64,000 nt of DNA. It comes from JAVBMP01 sp031552195. Lineage in GTDB: Bacteria > Desulfobacterota > Desulfovibrionia > Desulfovibrionales > Desulfovibrionaceae. Below the pieces are notes generated by a model that was given only the letters and a program-made list of their open reading frames with translations, ran no database searches and had not been told where the DNA came from. The DNA is taken from the NCBI GenBank assembly GCA_031552195.1, contig JAVBMT010000004.1, positions 4,088 to 68,087 of the forward strand. Reading direction: 5' to 3'. Each line of letters opens with the position of its first letter. Positions within the stretch are counted from its first letter, which is position 1. Positions 16,806 through 24,860 of the stretch are shown piece by piece. Position numbers and translations under genes: made by a program.

Positions 16806-17324
16806 ATGTTGGAATATTACCGCTTCAAGAACGTATACGACCTTTTTATGAAGGGGCTCACGGAAGAAGCCAGGGCTGAACTGGGAGAGCTGCAGCAAAA
16901 ATATGTTGAAGCCTGCCAGGAAAACATCACGCTTAAAGCGCAGGTGCAAGAGTATGAAGACATACTCTTTTTCGCGCGCAATCTGGTGTTTGACGGGAGT
17001 TTCTACTGGCTTATCACCGGAAGCATCAAGCAAGGGCCCTTCTGCCCGAACTGCTACAACAAAGACGGACTGCTTATTCGCATAACAGACGTTTATCCGC
17101 GCCGTTGCTCGAGTTGCGGCGAGATATACGAACGTGGCGGCGGGCTGGGAAAAGGTTCGTCCGAGCAGGCTATGCCGAGAGTTCTGGACCAGGTTGCCGC
17201 GGTAGGCGTCTTGCGGGCCTTTGCCGGCCCGGAGCAGCGTCAGACGGCTAAAACGCTGGAATTCGTTCCGGCACAATCCAGGCAAAAAGCGAAAATTATT
17301 CCTTTGCAGCAAAAACGCGGCTGA
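16806..17324 (+). CDS. Zinc-ribbon protein of unknown function
   Basis: 172-residue soluble protein. Residues 1-60 are helical with heptad-like content (EEARAELGELQQKYVEACQ), suggesting a coiled coil. Residues 80-104 form a zinc ribbon, Cys80-x2-Cys83 and Cys101-x2-Cys104, with GPFCPNCYNKDG resembling phage- and tail-associated ribbons. The C-terminus is basic and probably disordered. No enzyme motif is visible. AGGGAGAG precedes ATG by a few bases. The next gene begins 81 bases downstream on the same strand, with a palindrome between. The coiled coil plus ribbon suggests nucleic-acid or protein binding, but nothing decides it. Confidence 0.75.
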   Translation: MLEYYRFKNVYDLFMKGLTEEARAELGELQQKYVEACQENITLKAQVQEYEDILFFARNLVFDGSFYWLITGSIKQGPFCPNCYNKDGLLIRITDVYPRRCSSCGEIYERGGGLGKGSSEQAMPRVLDQVAAVGVLRAFAGPEQRQTAKTLEFVPAQSRQKAKIIPLQQKRG

Positions 17325-17370
17325 ACGGCCGGAAGTTTCGCCTCAAGGGACGCTTTTTGAACATTGTGCC

Positions 17371-17391
17371 TTCGCGCCTGTCAGGCGCGAA
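17371..17391. other. Intergenic hairpin
   Basis: Perfect 9-bp palindrome TTCGCGCCT/AGGCGCGAA with a 3-base loop, no T-run, 15 bases upstream of the next start codon. It could be a protein-binding site or a leader hairpin near the ribosome site of the following gene. Confidence 0.5.
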
Positions 17392-17405
17392 ACAGGAGCG
17401 TATTT

Positions 17406-18671
17406 ATGAACCTTGCGAATTATGACACCGTGCTGTTGCTGGCAAGCAGCGAAAGCAGCGCGGCAATCGACAAGGTGGCCTTGCGTCAGGCGGGAGTTAA
17501 ACACCTGCGCTTCATGACTTCGGCCACGGAAGCCGTATCTTTTCTGCGTTCCCAGGCCAGCCTGGAAGATGCGGGAACAAAACCCGCTTACGCCTTGCCG
17601 GAACATAAGGTAAGCCTTGTGGTCTGCAACGAACAGCTGGCGAGCGGGGATTTCGCCGGGTTTATGTCCGCCCTGCGCGGCAGCCCGGAAATTTCCCTGC
17701 CGGTTGTGGCCATACACAGCGGCCGGGTGAAGGGCTTTAAGGAAAAGGCGTCACAGGGCGGAGCGGCTTCTGTCGTCTGCCGCCCCTATACGGTGGATCA
17801 GCTCGCCGGCGCCATGAATTCGGCCCTCGGGCGCATGACGGAAGGCGGAGCAACAAGCGCCTCTTCCCCCCACGGCATTCAGAACGACGCGTTCGGGAAG
17901 CCTGGGCGTTTCCAGGTCAAGACGGCGTCGGCCCTGACCTGGAACACCAGCCATGCGCCGATGACGCGTGAGCAAAGCTTCCTTGCCCAGCTTGACGGGG
18001 CTGAAAGCGGCGGGCCGCAGGCTCCGAGCGCCGCCGAGCACGTTGAGAACGCCCGCAAAGCCATGGCTTCCGGCGCTTCGGACGCTATGGAAGAGGCCGG
18101 GGCCAGTTTCAAGCAAGCGATAATGAGCGACCCCCTTTGCGTTGAGGCCTGCCTGGGGCTGGCGCAAACCGCCAGGGCGGCCGGGAACAGCCCTGACGTG
18201 CTGAAGTGGCTGCAACGCGCCGGGTCCATTTATCTGCACACCGGAAAAGGCGAACAGGCCAGAGCGATCTTTTCCCGCTTGCCCGCGTCGCTTTCCGCCC
18301 GGCATCAGGGTGCGGACCCTTTCTTCGAATCCGTTATAGACATGATGGAAGACGGCTGCCACCATGAAGCCGCCCAACTGCTCCTGCGCATGCGCGACAG
18401 CGGCGGGCGCGATCCTCTGCATGTGCTGATGAGCCGGGCCTGCCAGCTTACGCGCCATCCGGAAAAAAACCTTGAAGAACTGTGCCTGGCTTTATACCGG
18501 AGCGGGCATGAAAGATTGGCCGCGAATTTGCGCAAGCGCCTGCTAGAAGTTCCGGACTTTGAGCGTGAGGAAGAGCCTTCCGGGTTCTGGGAACGTTTTC
18601 CGCGCCTTTACACCATGATAACCGTTGCCGGATATGCCGCGAGAAGCTGGCGGCATGCCAACGCTTCCTGA
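17406..18671 (+). CDS. Pseudo-receiver protein with TPR-like C-terminus
   Basis: 421-residue cytoplasmic protein. Residues ~5-140 have the fold pattern of a response-regulator receiver (DTVLLLASSESSAAIDKVAL, VSLVVCNEQL, SLPVVAIHSG, SVVCRPYTVDQL). The phosphoacceptor Asp is replaced in VVCNEQ and the usual KP is RP, so it is probably not phosphorylated. After a ~60-residue linker, residues ~205-420 contain helix pairs with FKQAIMSDPLCVEACLGLAQ, typical of TPRs. AGGAG 7 bases before ATG 17406 fixes the start. It probably acts as a protein-binding scaffold; partner unknown. The Zn-ribbon gene upstream may share its transcript. Confidence 0.75.
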   Translation: MNLANYDTVLLLASSESSAAIDKVALRQAGVKHLRFMTSATEAVSFLRSQASLEDAGTKPAYALPEHKVSLVVCNEQLASGDFAGFMSALRGSPEISLPVVAIHSGRVKGFKEKASQGGAASVVCRPYTVDQLAGAMNSALGRMTEGGATSASSPHGIQNDAFGKPGRFQVKTASALTWNTSHAPMTREQSFLAQLDGAESGGPQAPSAAEHVENARKAMASGASDAMEEAGASFKQAIMSDPLCVEACLGLAQTARAAGNSPDVLKWLQRAGSIYLHTGKGEQARAIFSRLPASLSARHQGADPFFESVIDMMEDGCHHEAAQLLLRMRDSGGRDPLHVLMSRACQLTRHPEKNLEELCLALYRSGHERLAANLRKRLLEVPDFEREEEPSGFWERFPRLYTMITVAGYAARSWRHANAS

Positions 18672-18730
18672 TTTTGCGCGCTTTTCGGTTTTGCGTAAAT
18701 TGCCAATATAAGCTGCCTGACGCAAAAATT

Positions 18731-18768
18731 AACGTTCCCGGAGTAATTCCGGGGACGTTTTCTTATTT
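18731..18768. terminator. Rho-independent terminator
   Basis: Stem AACGT-CCCGGA / TCCGGG-ACGTT with one bulged base on each side and a 5-base loop, followed by TTTTCTTATTT. It lies between the convergent TPR-protein and SDR genes and ends the former. Confidence 0.8.
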
Positions 18769-18785
18769 ACGCCTGTTTTCCAGGT

Positions 18786-19616
18786 TTATATTTCCATCAA
18801 CTGCCCGCCGGTAATGTTGATAGCCTGGCCTGTAATATAAGAGGCGGCGTCCGAGGCCAGAAAAACCGCCACTTTTCCGACTTCCTCAACCGTGCCGAGG
18901 CGTCCCAGGGGAATGGTTTTTATTTGTTCCTGCTCCTGCTCTTCAATGGTGGAACCCAGGGCGTTCGCCTTGAACTCGAAGCGCCATGATTCCATGCCTG
19001 TCAGTATCTGCCCGGGACAGATGGCGTTTACGCGGATATTTTCAGAAGCCAGCTCCTTGGCCTGCACCTTGGAAAGCATGATCACCCCGGCCTTGGAAAC
19101 GGCGTAAGCGCCGTTATACAAAGGCGGCACCTTGCCGGAGCGGGAAGACATGTTGATGATGCTGCCGCCCTCGGTCATCATGGGGATTATCGCCTTGCTC
19201 ACCCGGAACATGCCCGTGAGGTTGACGTCAAGCGCGTCAACCCAGGTTTTCTCGTCGTACATATGCACGGCCTTCCCCGTGCCGAGAGACACGCCGGCGT
19301 TGTTGCAAAGGATATGCACAACAGGGAAATGTATTTTAATCTCAGCGGCCATGGCCAGGCATGAAGCCATGCTGGAAACGTCAAGCGCAACGGCCAGGGC
19401 CTTGATGCCGTACTTGCCGGAAAGTTCGTCGGCCAGTTCCCTGATTTCCTCTATTCCGCCGGGGCTGAGGCTGGCGTCTGATTCCTGCGCGGGCAGATCC
19501 GCCAGAATGACGTGCACCCCTTCGCGCGCCAGAGATTCAGCAACGCCGAAGCCGATGCCGTCATGCTTGCCGGCGCCGGTTACAAGGGCCACTTTGTTTT
19601 TAAGACCGCCGTTCAT
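18786..19616 (-). CDS. Short-chain dehydrogenase/reductase (SDR)
   Basis: 276-residue NAD(P)-dependent oxidoreductase of the classical SDR fold. The cofactor loop VTGAGKHDGIGFG has a two-residue insertion relative to TGxxxGxG; NNAG follows in strand 4. The catalytic Ser is in NMSSRSGK and Tyr/Lys in YAVSK, and the C-terminus has the family ending ITGQAINITGG. The substrate cannot be inferred; relatives include sugar-alcohol and 3-oxoacyl-ACP reductases. SD AGGAGG is 4 bases before ATG 19616. It lies downstream of pth on the same strand but behind a strong hairpin, so it is likely independently transcribed. Confidence 0.88.
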   Translation of the reverse strand: MNGGLKNKVALVTGAGKHDGIGFGVAESLAREGVHVILADLPAQESDASLSPGGIEEIRELADELSGKYGIKALAVALDVSSMASCLAMAAEIKIHFPVVHILCNNAGVSLGTGKAVHMYDEKTWVDALDVNLTGMFRVSKAIIPMMTEGGSIINMSSRSGKVPPLYNGAYAVSKAGVIMLSKVQAKELASENIRVNAICPGQILTGMESWRFEFKANALGSTIEEQEQEQIKTIPLGRLGTVEEVGKVAVFLASDAASYITGQAINITGGQLMEI

Positions 19617-19650
19617 AGTTCCTCCTGGCTTGGACGTTACGAAGCTTGGG

Positions 19651-19670
19651 GGCGGAAAAAATTTTCCGCC
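19651..19670. terminator. Hairpin between pth and the SDR gene
   Basis: Perfect inverted repeat GGCGGAAAA/TTTTCCGCC with a 2-base centre. On the minus strand it lies 115 bases after pth and upstream of the SDR start, so it can end the pth transcript. Confidence 0.6.
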
Positions 19671-19785
19671 GGGGCAAGTCGATGATCTGCAAATTAATTT
19701 ATTTTAAAGTAAAAGACACGGCGCGGAATGGCAACCATAAAGCGCTGTTTTTTCCAGATATTCTTATTTCAGCAGCGTCGTATTT

Positions 19786-20382
19786 TCATTCCGGCGATGC
19801 GTCGAAAGAGTTGGCCATGTTCTGGGCCGTGGTGAAACCGTGGGCGGCAAAGGCGAGCAGGGCGTCCACCCCGGCCTCAAGCACCCGGCTGACCAGTTTT
19901 TTTTCTTCCGGCCGGAAGCCGCCCAGCACATGGCTTACGGTATCCTGCCCGGGTATTTTACCTATGCCAAGGCGCAGGCGGTAGAAATCCGGCGTGCCGA
20001 GAAGCCCGGCAATGGAAAGGATGCCCTTGTGCCCGGCCGCGCCGCCGCCCAGCTTCAGGCGCATCCGCCCGAGCGGAAGGTCCATTTCATCGTGGGCCAC
20101 CAGAATATCCTTCGAGGCGATTTTATAATATCCGGCGGCCTGCACCACGGCTTCGCCGCTAAGGTTCATATAGGTTAACGGCTTGAGCAGAAGCCATGTT
20201 CCGCCATTTCCCGGCAGCGAACAACGCCAGAGTTCATAACGCTGTTTGGGGCCGGAGAGCTTTTCCGCCCCGGCGCATTTCTCTTTCAGGGCGTCAATAA
20301 GCATGAAACCGAGATTGTGCCTGGTGTTGTCGTATTTGGGGCCGGGGTTGCCCAGTCCTACGAGAAGTCCGTTCAAGTTCAT
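19786..20382 (-). CDS. pth: Peptidyl-tRNA hydrolase
   Basis: 198-residue housekeeping enzyme that frees tRNA from stalled peptidyl-tRNA in the cytoplasm. Family motifs are all present: LLVGLGNPGPKY, catalytic His in NTRHNLGF, KPLTYMNLSG with the substrate-binding Asn, AHDEMDLPLGRMRLK with the Asp, and GGGAAGHKG. ATG 20382 matches the family's N-terminus (MNLNGLLVGLGNPG); a TTG nine codons upstream is possible but no ribosome site decides it. Length is normal for bacterial Pth. Confidence 0.96.
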   Translation of the reverse strand: MNLNGLLVGLGNPGPKYDNTRHNLGFMLIDALKEKCAGAEKLSGPKQRYELWRCSLPGNGGTWLLLKPLTYMNLSGEAVVQAAGYYKIASKDILVAHDEMDLPLGRMRLKLGGGAAGHKGILSIAGLLGTPDFYRLRLGIGKIPGQDTVSHVLGGFRPEEKKLVSRVLEAGVDALLAFAAHGFTTAQNMANSFDASPE

Positions 20383-20623
20383 ATCGTCAGTGGTTGTTTT
20401 CAGTTGCAAATTCGCGCCGGGCGGCGCTTTTTATCGCCAGCCATTCTGCATAGCCAATATTGGCGTCCTTGTCGATACCCGGCGGGCGGGCCGGCTGGGC
20501 GTAAGGCTGGGCCGCTTGACCCTAGCAGGACGGCGGTATACAGAACAGCATATATTTTTCAGGTCGTCAGGCCTGTTAAGGTTAAGGGTCGGCCTTGGCC
20601 GAAATTATCGGACGGAGAGAATA

Positions 20624-21472
20624 ATGCGCTGGCAAAATCGTGAAGGAAGCGGCAATATCGAAGACAGGCGGGGAAGTTCTCCGGGCCGGCGCGGCGTTGC
20701 CGCCGGGGGCGCGGGCGGAATCATCCTTTTTCTGGTGGTAATTGTGGCCGGATACTACGGCGTTGACCTGACTCCGCTGCTTTCGGGCGGCGGCCCGGTC
20801 GCGACTTCAAACCAGCCTTATACCCCTTCGGAGGCCGAGCAGGAAATGGCCCGCTTCACTTCCGTGGCCCTGAAGACCACTGAGGAAACCTGGCAGGCCA
20901 TATTCAAGCAGTCCGGGCAAAATTATCCCGCCCCCAAGCTGGTGCTTTACACGGGTGAAACGCAAACCAGCTGCGGTTACGGGCAGGCCGCCATGGGGCC
21001 TTTTTACTGCCCGCCCGATCAGACCGTTTATATCGACCTTTCTTTTTATCAGGATATGAAAAATAAACTTGGCGGCGGCGGCGATTTCGCCCAAGGCTAT
21101 GTAATAGCCCATGAGGTCGGGCATCATGTTCAGAATATTCTGGGCATAGAGAAGAAAATGCGGCAGATGCGGCAGGGCGCTACCAAGGCGCAGGCCAATC
21201 ATCTTTCCGTAATGCTTGAGCTTCAGGCCGACTGCTTCGCCGGAGTATGGGGGTTTTACATGGAGAAGGAAGGCGTTCTTGAGGGCGGTGACTTGCAGGA
21301 GGCCCTTAAAACGGCTGAGGCCATAGGCGACGACCGGTTGCAGCGGCAGGGCGGCGGCCGGGTGGTGCCGGACAGCTTTACGCACGGCACTTCCAGGCAG
21401 CGCTATGACTGGTTCAAACGTGGGTTTGATTCCGGAAACCCCAACGCCTGCAACACTTTTGACGGAATTTGA
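20624..21472 (+). CDS. ypfJ: YpfJ-type neutral zinc metallopeptidase
   Basis: 282-residue membrane-anchored peptidase of the YpfJ/KPN_02809 family. Positively charged N-terminus (MRWQNREGSGNIEDRRG), Gly-rich linker, one membrane helix at ~30-48 (GIILFLVVIVAGYYGVDL), then the zinc domain outside: YVIAHEVGHHVQNILG carries HEXXH, and ELQADCFAGVW gives the downstream Glu ligand. The conserved YCPPDQTVYIDL strand is present. Substrate unknown in all members. Start ATG 20624 with GGAGAG upstream; longer in-frame extensions would cross the divergent pth gene. Transcribed divergently from pth. Confidence 0.93.
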   Translation: MRWQNREGSGNIEDRRGSSPGRRGVAAGGAGGIILFLVVIVAGYYGVDLTPLLSGGGPVATSNQPYTPSEAEQEMARFTSVALKTTEETWQAIFKQSGQNYPAPKLVLYTGETQTSCGYGQAAMGPFYCPPDQTVYIDLSFYQDMKNKLGGGGDFAQGYVIAHEVGHHVQNILGIEKKMRQMRQGATKAQANHLSVMLELQADCFAGVWGFYMEKEGVLEGGDLQEALKTAEAIGDDRLQRQGGGRVVPDSFTHGTSRQRYDWFKRGFDSGNPNACNTFDGI

Positions 21473-21589
21473 ACCCCAGGCCGGAACCGCGTTTGAAATC
21501 CGTTACGGCTTGGCCGGAGTGAGCGTCAGAATAAGCGAATACGGCCTCATGAACAATTTATTCGCCCGCTGAAGATGAAACAGGGAAAG

Positions 21590-22270
21590 ATGAAAAAAGG
21601 GATAATCATATCAGGGCTTTTAGTCTTGACGTTATTTGGCGGACTTGACTCCGGAAAGATATTCCATGACCGGAAATATGGAATTGCACACGCGCAAGGT
21701 GAAATTGCTCATTTTGCGGATGATTCCAAGATCAAAGACGGAGACCTGATTTTTCAGACTTCGTTGTCCCGGCAAAGCAAAGCCATTCAATTGGCGACAA
21801 AATCGAAATATTCCCATTGCGGCGTCATCTATAAAGAAAAAGACGGCTGTTATGTTTTTGAAGCGGTTCAGCCTGTCAAAAGCACGCCTTTGGATAAATG
21901 GATAGCCCGTGGGAAGAACGGGCATTTTGTAATCAAGCGCCTGAAAAACGCGGATGAGATTCTAACCCCCGCAACCCTGAAAAAAATGAAACAAATCGGG
22001 GAGACGTTCAGAGGCAGGGATTATGACCTGGTTTTTGAATGGAGCGACAATAAAATTTATTGTTCCGAACTTATCTGGAAAATTTATCAGCGGGCGACAG
22101 GAATAGAAATTGGAAAGCTTGAGAAGCTTGGTGATTTTGATTTAACAAATGCGGCGGTCAAGGCAAAAATGAAAGAACGCTATGGGAACAGGATTCCAAT
22201 GAACGAAATCGTGATTTCTCCGGCGGCGATTTTTGACAGCGAACTCTTGGAAACCGTAAAAATAGAATAG
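21590..22270 (+). CDS. YiiX-like permuted NlpC/P60 hydrolase
   Basis: 226-residue secreted or periplasmic protein: signal peptide MKKGIIISGLLVLTLFGGL, then a permuted papain-like domain of the YiiX/YebB family. GDLIFQTSLSRQSKAI opens the fold, YSHCGVIY carries the conserved His, and IYCSELIWKIY carries the catalytic Cys near the end, the order that defines the permuted group. Such proteins cleave amide bonds in peptidoglycan or lipids. ATG 21590 follows AGGG closely; ATG 21575 five codons earlier is also possible. The codon composition is more AT-rich than its neighbours, hinting at acquisition. A terminator follows. Confidence 0.85.
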   Translation: MKKGIIISGLLVLTLFGGLDSGKIFHDRKYGIAHAQGEIAHFADDSKIKDGDLIFQTSLSRQSKAIQLATKSKYSHCGVIYKEKDGCYVFEAVQPVKSTPLDKWIARGKNGHFVIKRLKNADEILTPATLKKMKQIGETFRGRDYDLVFEWSDNKIYCSELIWKIYQRATGIEIGKLEKLGDFDLTNAAVKAKMKERYGNRIPMNEIVISPAAIFDSELLETVKIE

Positions 22271-22294
22271 AATGAAAGCGCGCCGCACATGCAA

Positions 22295-22328
22295 AAGGCC
22301 CCGCAATATGCGGGGCCTTGCTTTATTC
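22295..22328. terminator. Bidirectional Rho-independent terminator
   Basis: Perfect AAGGCCCCGC/GCGGGGCCTT stem with a short AATAT loop and T/A-rich flanks, placed between the convergent YiiX-like gene and the small orphan gene. Confidence 0.85.
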
Positions 22329-22345
22329 AACCAGGCGGAAGTCTC

Positions 22346-22660
22346 TTATTTTTCAAAATTGGCTTCCACGGTGAAGGGGCGCAGGGTAGCCAGAACGGCC
22401 GGGCGTCCGTCCATCGGAATGAGAACTTTCATAAGAACCAGGCGGTCCATAGATTCATTTTTATCGCCCTTCATGCTCTGCAGGCAGATAAGACGGAAAC
22501 CGCTGACGCGGGTGTCTTTCTGATAGGCGATAAAGGCGACGGGCACATACTTGGCGCCGGTCATGCCGCCTGTGGCTTCGTTAAACGCTTTTTGCACATT
22601 GTCGGGGAGTTTGCAGCCTTTTTTGAGTTCCGGGTTCAATTTCCAAGATCCGATTTTCAT
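22346..22660 (-). CDS. Conserved-looking small protein, unknown function
   Basis: 104-residue soluble protein with no signal peptide, helix-turn-helix or metal motif that I recognise. The sequence is well balanced (VPVAFIAYQKDTRVSGFRLICLQ, RLVLMKVLIPMDGRPAV) and looks like a mixed alpha/beta fold. ATG 22660 is preceded by GGAGG 8 bases upstream; the TTG at 22675 overlaps that site and is rejected. It stands alone between a terminator and the pstA 3' end, with AT-rich promoter-like sequence upstream. Composition and the strong ribosome site argue for a real gene. No function proposed. Confidence 0.7.
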   Translation of the reverse strand: MKIGSWKLNPELKKGCKLPDNVQKAFNEATGGMTGAKYVPVAFIAYQKDTRVSGFRLICLQSMKGDKNESMDRLVLMKVLIPMDGRPAVLATLRPFTVEANFEK

Positions 22661-22824
22661 AATGCATACCTCCAATAAAATTATAAGATTTATAAACCTT
22701 AAGATTTAATTATCACGGTTGTGATATTAAAGGCAAGAAGATTGTTCTATTTTTCACGAATAATATCTGCCGTAACCGCGCCAGATATCCGGGCGCATTA
22801 TCGCAGGTGGTTATAACAGAGAAA

Positions 22825-23688
22825 TCATGCGGCTTTGCGCAGCTTGTCACGCAGGATTATAGCGCCGATATTCATGCCGAGCACCAGCAGGATGAGCGTC
22901 AGCGCCGTGCCGTATTGAATCGGCCTGGTTTTTTCTATGTCTGTGCCCGAGGTGGCGAGAACGTACATGTGATAAGGCAGGGCCATAACGGAACTGAACA
23001 GTGAATCCGGGGTCTTGGGCGTATAGAACACCGCAGCGGTGAACATGATGGCGGCTGTTTCCCCTGCGGCGCGGGCGACGCCGAGAATGGCCCCGGTAAG
23101 CATTCCTGGCAGGGCGGTCGGCAGCGCGACGCGGGATATGGTCTGCCATTTTGAGGCCCCCAGCGCCAGCGAGGCTTCGCGGTAGGTATCGGGCACCTGG
23201 CGCAGCGCTTCTTCCGCCGTTCCGATAATAACTGGCAAGGTAAGCACGGCCAGCGTGAGCATGCCGGAAAGCATGCTCACGCCAAGGCCGCACCAGGTGA
23301 CGAAAAAAGCCAGGCCGAACAGACCGAAGACTACTGAGGGCACTCCGGCCAGGTTATTGACGCCGATGCGGATGCATGTGGCTATTTTGCTTTTGCCCGC
23401 GTATTCGTGCAGGTACACGGCGGTGGTTACGCCGAGCGGAAAAGCCAGCGCCAGCGCTCCCGCGGAAAGATAGAATGTTCCTACGATGCAGGGCCAGATG
23501 CCTCCGGCGGTCATCATGCGCCGGGGCGGCTCGGTTAGAAATTCCCATGAAAATGCCGGCAATCCGCGCAACGCCAGGAAAATGCAAACAGTAAGGAGAG
23601 CGGCGATATTGACGCAGGCGCAAAGGCGCAGAAGCCCGTGCGCGAACCACTGCCTGCGCAGGCGGGAATTTGTTGCGGGTCCGTTCAT
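22825..23688 (-). CDS. pstA: Phosphate ABC transporter permease PstA
   Basis: 287-residue inner-membrane permease of the high-affinity phosphate importer. Six predicted helices, with the conserved cytoplasmic coupling loop EEALRQVPDTYREASLALGASKWQTI and GILGVARAAGETAAIMFTAA. It pairs with PstC as the channel powered by PstB. The start overlaps the end of pstC by 4 bases, so the two are translationally coupled. The gene order pstS-pstC-pstA is on the minus strand and pstB lies in the divergent operon. Confidence 0.95.
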   Translation of the reverse strand: MNGPATNSRLRRQWFAHGLLRLCACVNIAALLTVCIFLALRGLPAFSWEFLTEPPRRMMTAGGIWPCIVGTFYLSAGALALAFPLGVTTAVYLHEYAGKSKIATCIRIGVNNLAGVPSVVFGLFGLAFFVTWCGLGVSMLSGMLTLAVLTLPVIIGTAEEALRQVPDTYREASLALGASKWQTISRVALPTALPGMLTGAILGVARAAGETAAIMFTAAVFYTPKTPDSLFSSVMALPYHMYVLATSGTDIEKTRPIQYGTALTLILLVLGMNIGAIILRDKLRKAA

Positions 23689-24575
23689 AAGCTGGAACTG
23701 CCTGTCTGTTTGTAGCGTTCGGAAATGTAATGGGCCAGCAGGTTGAAGCAGAGCGTGAAAAGGAAAAGGACAAGCCCTATAGCGAAAAGGGCGTGATAAT
23801 GCTGGCCGCGAAATGGCGCTTCCGCCATTTCCGCCGCGATTGACGCGGGCATCGGCCGCACAGGGTCAAAAATCGAAGCGGGAATCATGGCCGCGCCACC
23901 GGCCACCATAAGGACGACCATCGTTTCGCCTATGGCCCGCGACATGCCGAGCATAACCGAGGTTCCGACTCCGGAAAGCGCGGCGGGCAACACCACCTTG
24001 CAGGTTGTTTCCCACCTGGTGGCCCCCAGGGCCAGGGAGGCCTCGCGCAGGGAACGCGGCACCGCGAAAAGGGCGTCTTCCGCCACGGAACAGATGGTAG
24101 GCACGCTCATGAAGGCGAGCATTAGCCCGGCGTTGAACATATTCAGCCCGGTGGCCAGGCCGAATGTTTCTTGCAGAAAAGGCGCGACCACGACCATGCC
24201 GAAAAAACCTATGACCACGGACGGCAGCGCCGCCAGAAGCTCGACGAAAGGCTTGACGACGCGGCGCACGCCGCTGGAGGCTATTTCCGTGAGGTAGGCG
24301 GCTGTGAGCACGCCCAGCGGCACCGCTATGCCCACGGCTACCAGCATGACTGACAGCGACCCGGCGATCAGCGGCAGAATGCCGAATTCCGGCGGCTCGG
24401 AGGTCGGGTACCAGAACAGGCCGGAAAAAAATTGCCAAGGGCTGTAAGAAATGAAAAGAGGCAGGCCCTCGGTGAAGAGAAACGCCATGATGCCGAATAG
24501 CGCCAGAAGCGATGTGCAGGCCACGGCGGCCATGATCCGGCGTATGACTTTTTCGCTTAATGCTTCGCTTGCCAT
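23685..24575 (-). CDS. pstC: Phosphate ABC transporter permease PstC
   Basis: 296-residue permease with six helices; LPSVVIGFFGMVVVAPFL and the coupling loop EDALFAVPRSLREASLALGA followed by MLGMSRAIGETMVVLMVAGG are diagnostic of PstC. Partner of PstA in phosphate import. The gap to pstS (285 bases) contains a large hairpin and a repeat element, so pstCA output is probably much lower than pstS output. The C-terminal codons overlap the pstA start. Confidence 0.95.
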   Translation of the reverse strand: MASEALSEKVIRRIMAAVACTSLLALFGIMAFLFTEGLPLFISYSPWQFFSGLFWYPTSEPPEFGILPLIAGSLSVMLVAVGIAVPLGVLTAAYLTEIASSGVRRVVKPFVELLAALPSVVIGFFGMVVVAPFLQETFGLATGLNMFNAGLMLAFMSVPTICSVAEDALFAVPRSLREASLALGATRWETTCKVVLPAALSGVGTSVMLGMSRAIGETMVVLMVAGGAAMIPASIFDPVRPMPASIAAEMAEAPFRGQHYHALFAIGLVLFLFTLCFNLLAHYISERYKQTGSSSL

Positions 24576-24622
24576 ATGGGTTCCCGGGAAAAATTTTTAC
24601 GTGGTCCGCCGCTCGCGGGGTG

Positions 24623-24660
24623 GCGGCAGCTTCAGCCGTTAAAACGGGTGAAGCTGCCGC
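24623..24660. terminator. Long hairpin between pstS and pstC
   Basis: A perfect 12-bp stem (GCGGCAGCTTCA and its complement) encloses a second stem CCGTT/AACGG, giving a nearly continuous 17-bp hairpin. On the minus strand it lies after pstS and 48 bases before pstC. No clear T-run follows, so it may be an attenuator or an mRNA-stabilising end. Confidence 0.65.
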
Positions 24661-24682
24661 AAACAGATGAAACCTTACGCCT

Positions 24683-24860
24683 GGAGCATTTTAATTTTGA
24701 AATATTTCTGCAAGAATCGGTTTTGAATGCTGCAGGCTATATTTTCTCCGACCCGTACAAATCCGAGGCGGTTTTCACTAAAGACACGCCGCGCTGCTCG
24801 CTTGCGGGCGCACGCTAACGCGACCGCCAGGCGTTTAAACTTTTTCAAAGTTAAAACGCC
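24683..24860 (+). repeat. Dispersed repeat, body type 1, copy C
   Basis: 178 bp, same length and orientation as copy A: left end GAGCATTTTAATTTTGAAAT, internal GCAAGAATCGGTTTTGAATG and GCTCGCTTGCGGGCG, right-end hairpin GGCGTTTAAACTTT/AAAGTTAAAACGCC with one mismatch and loop TTC. The right end abuts the pstS stop codon at 24861. Confidence 0.85.
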
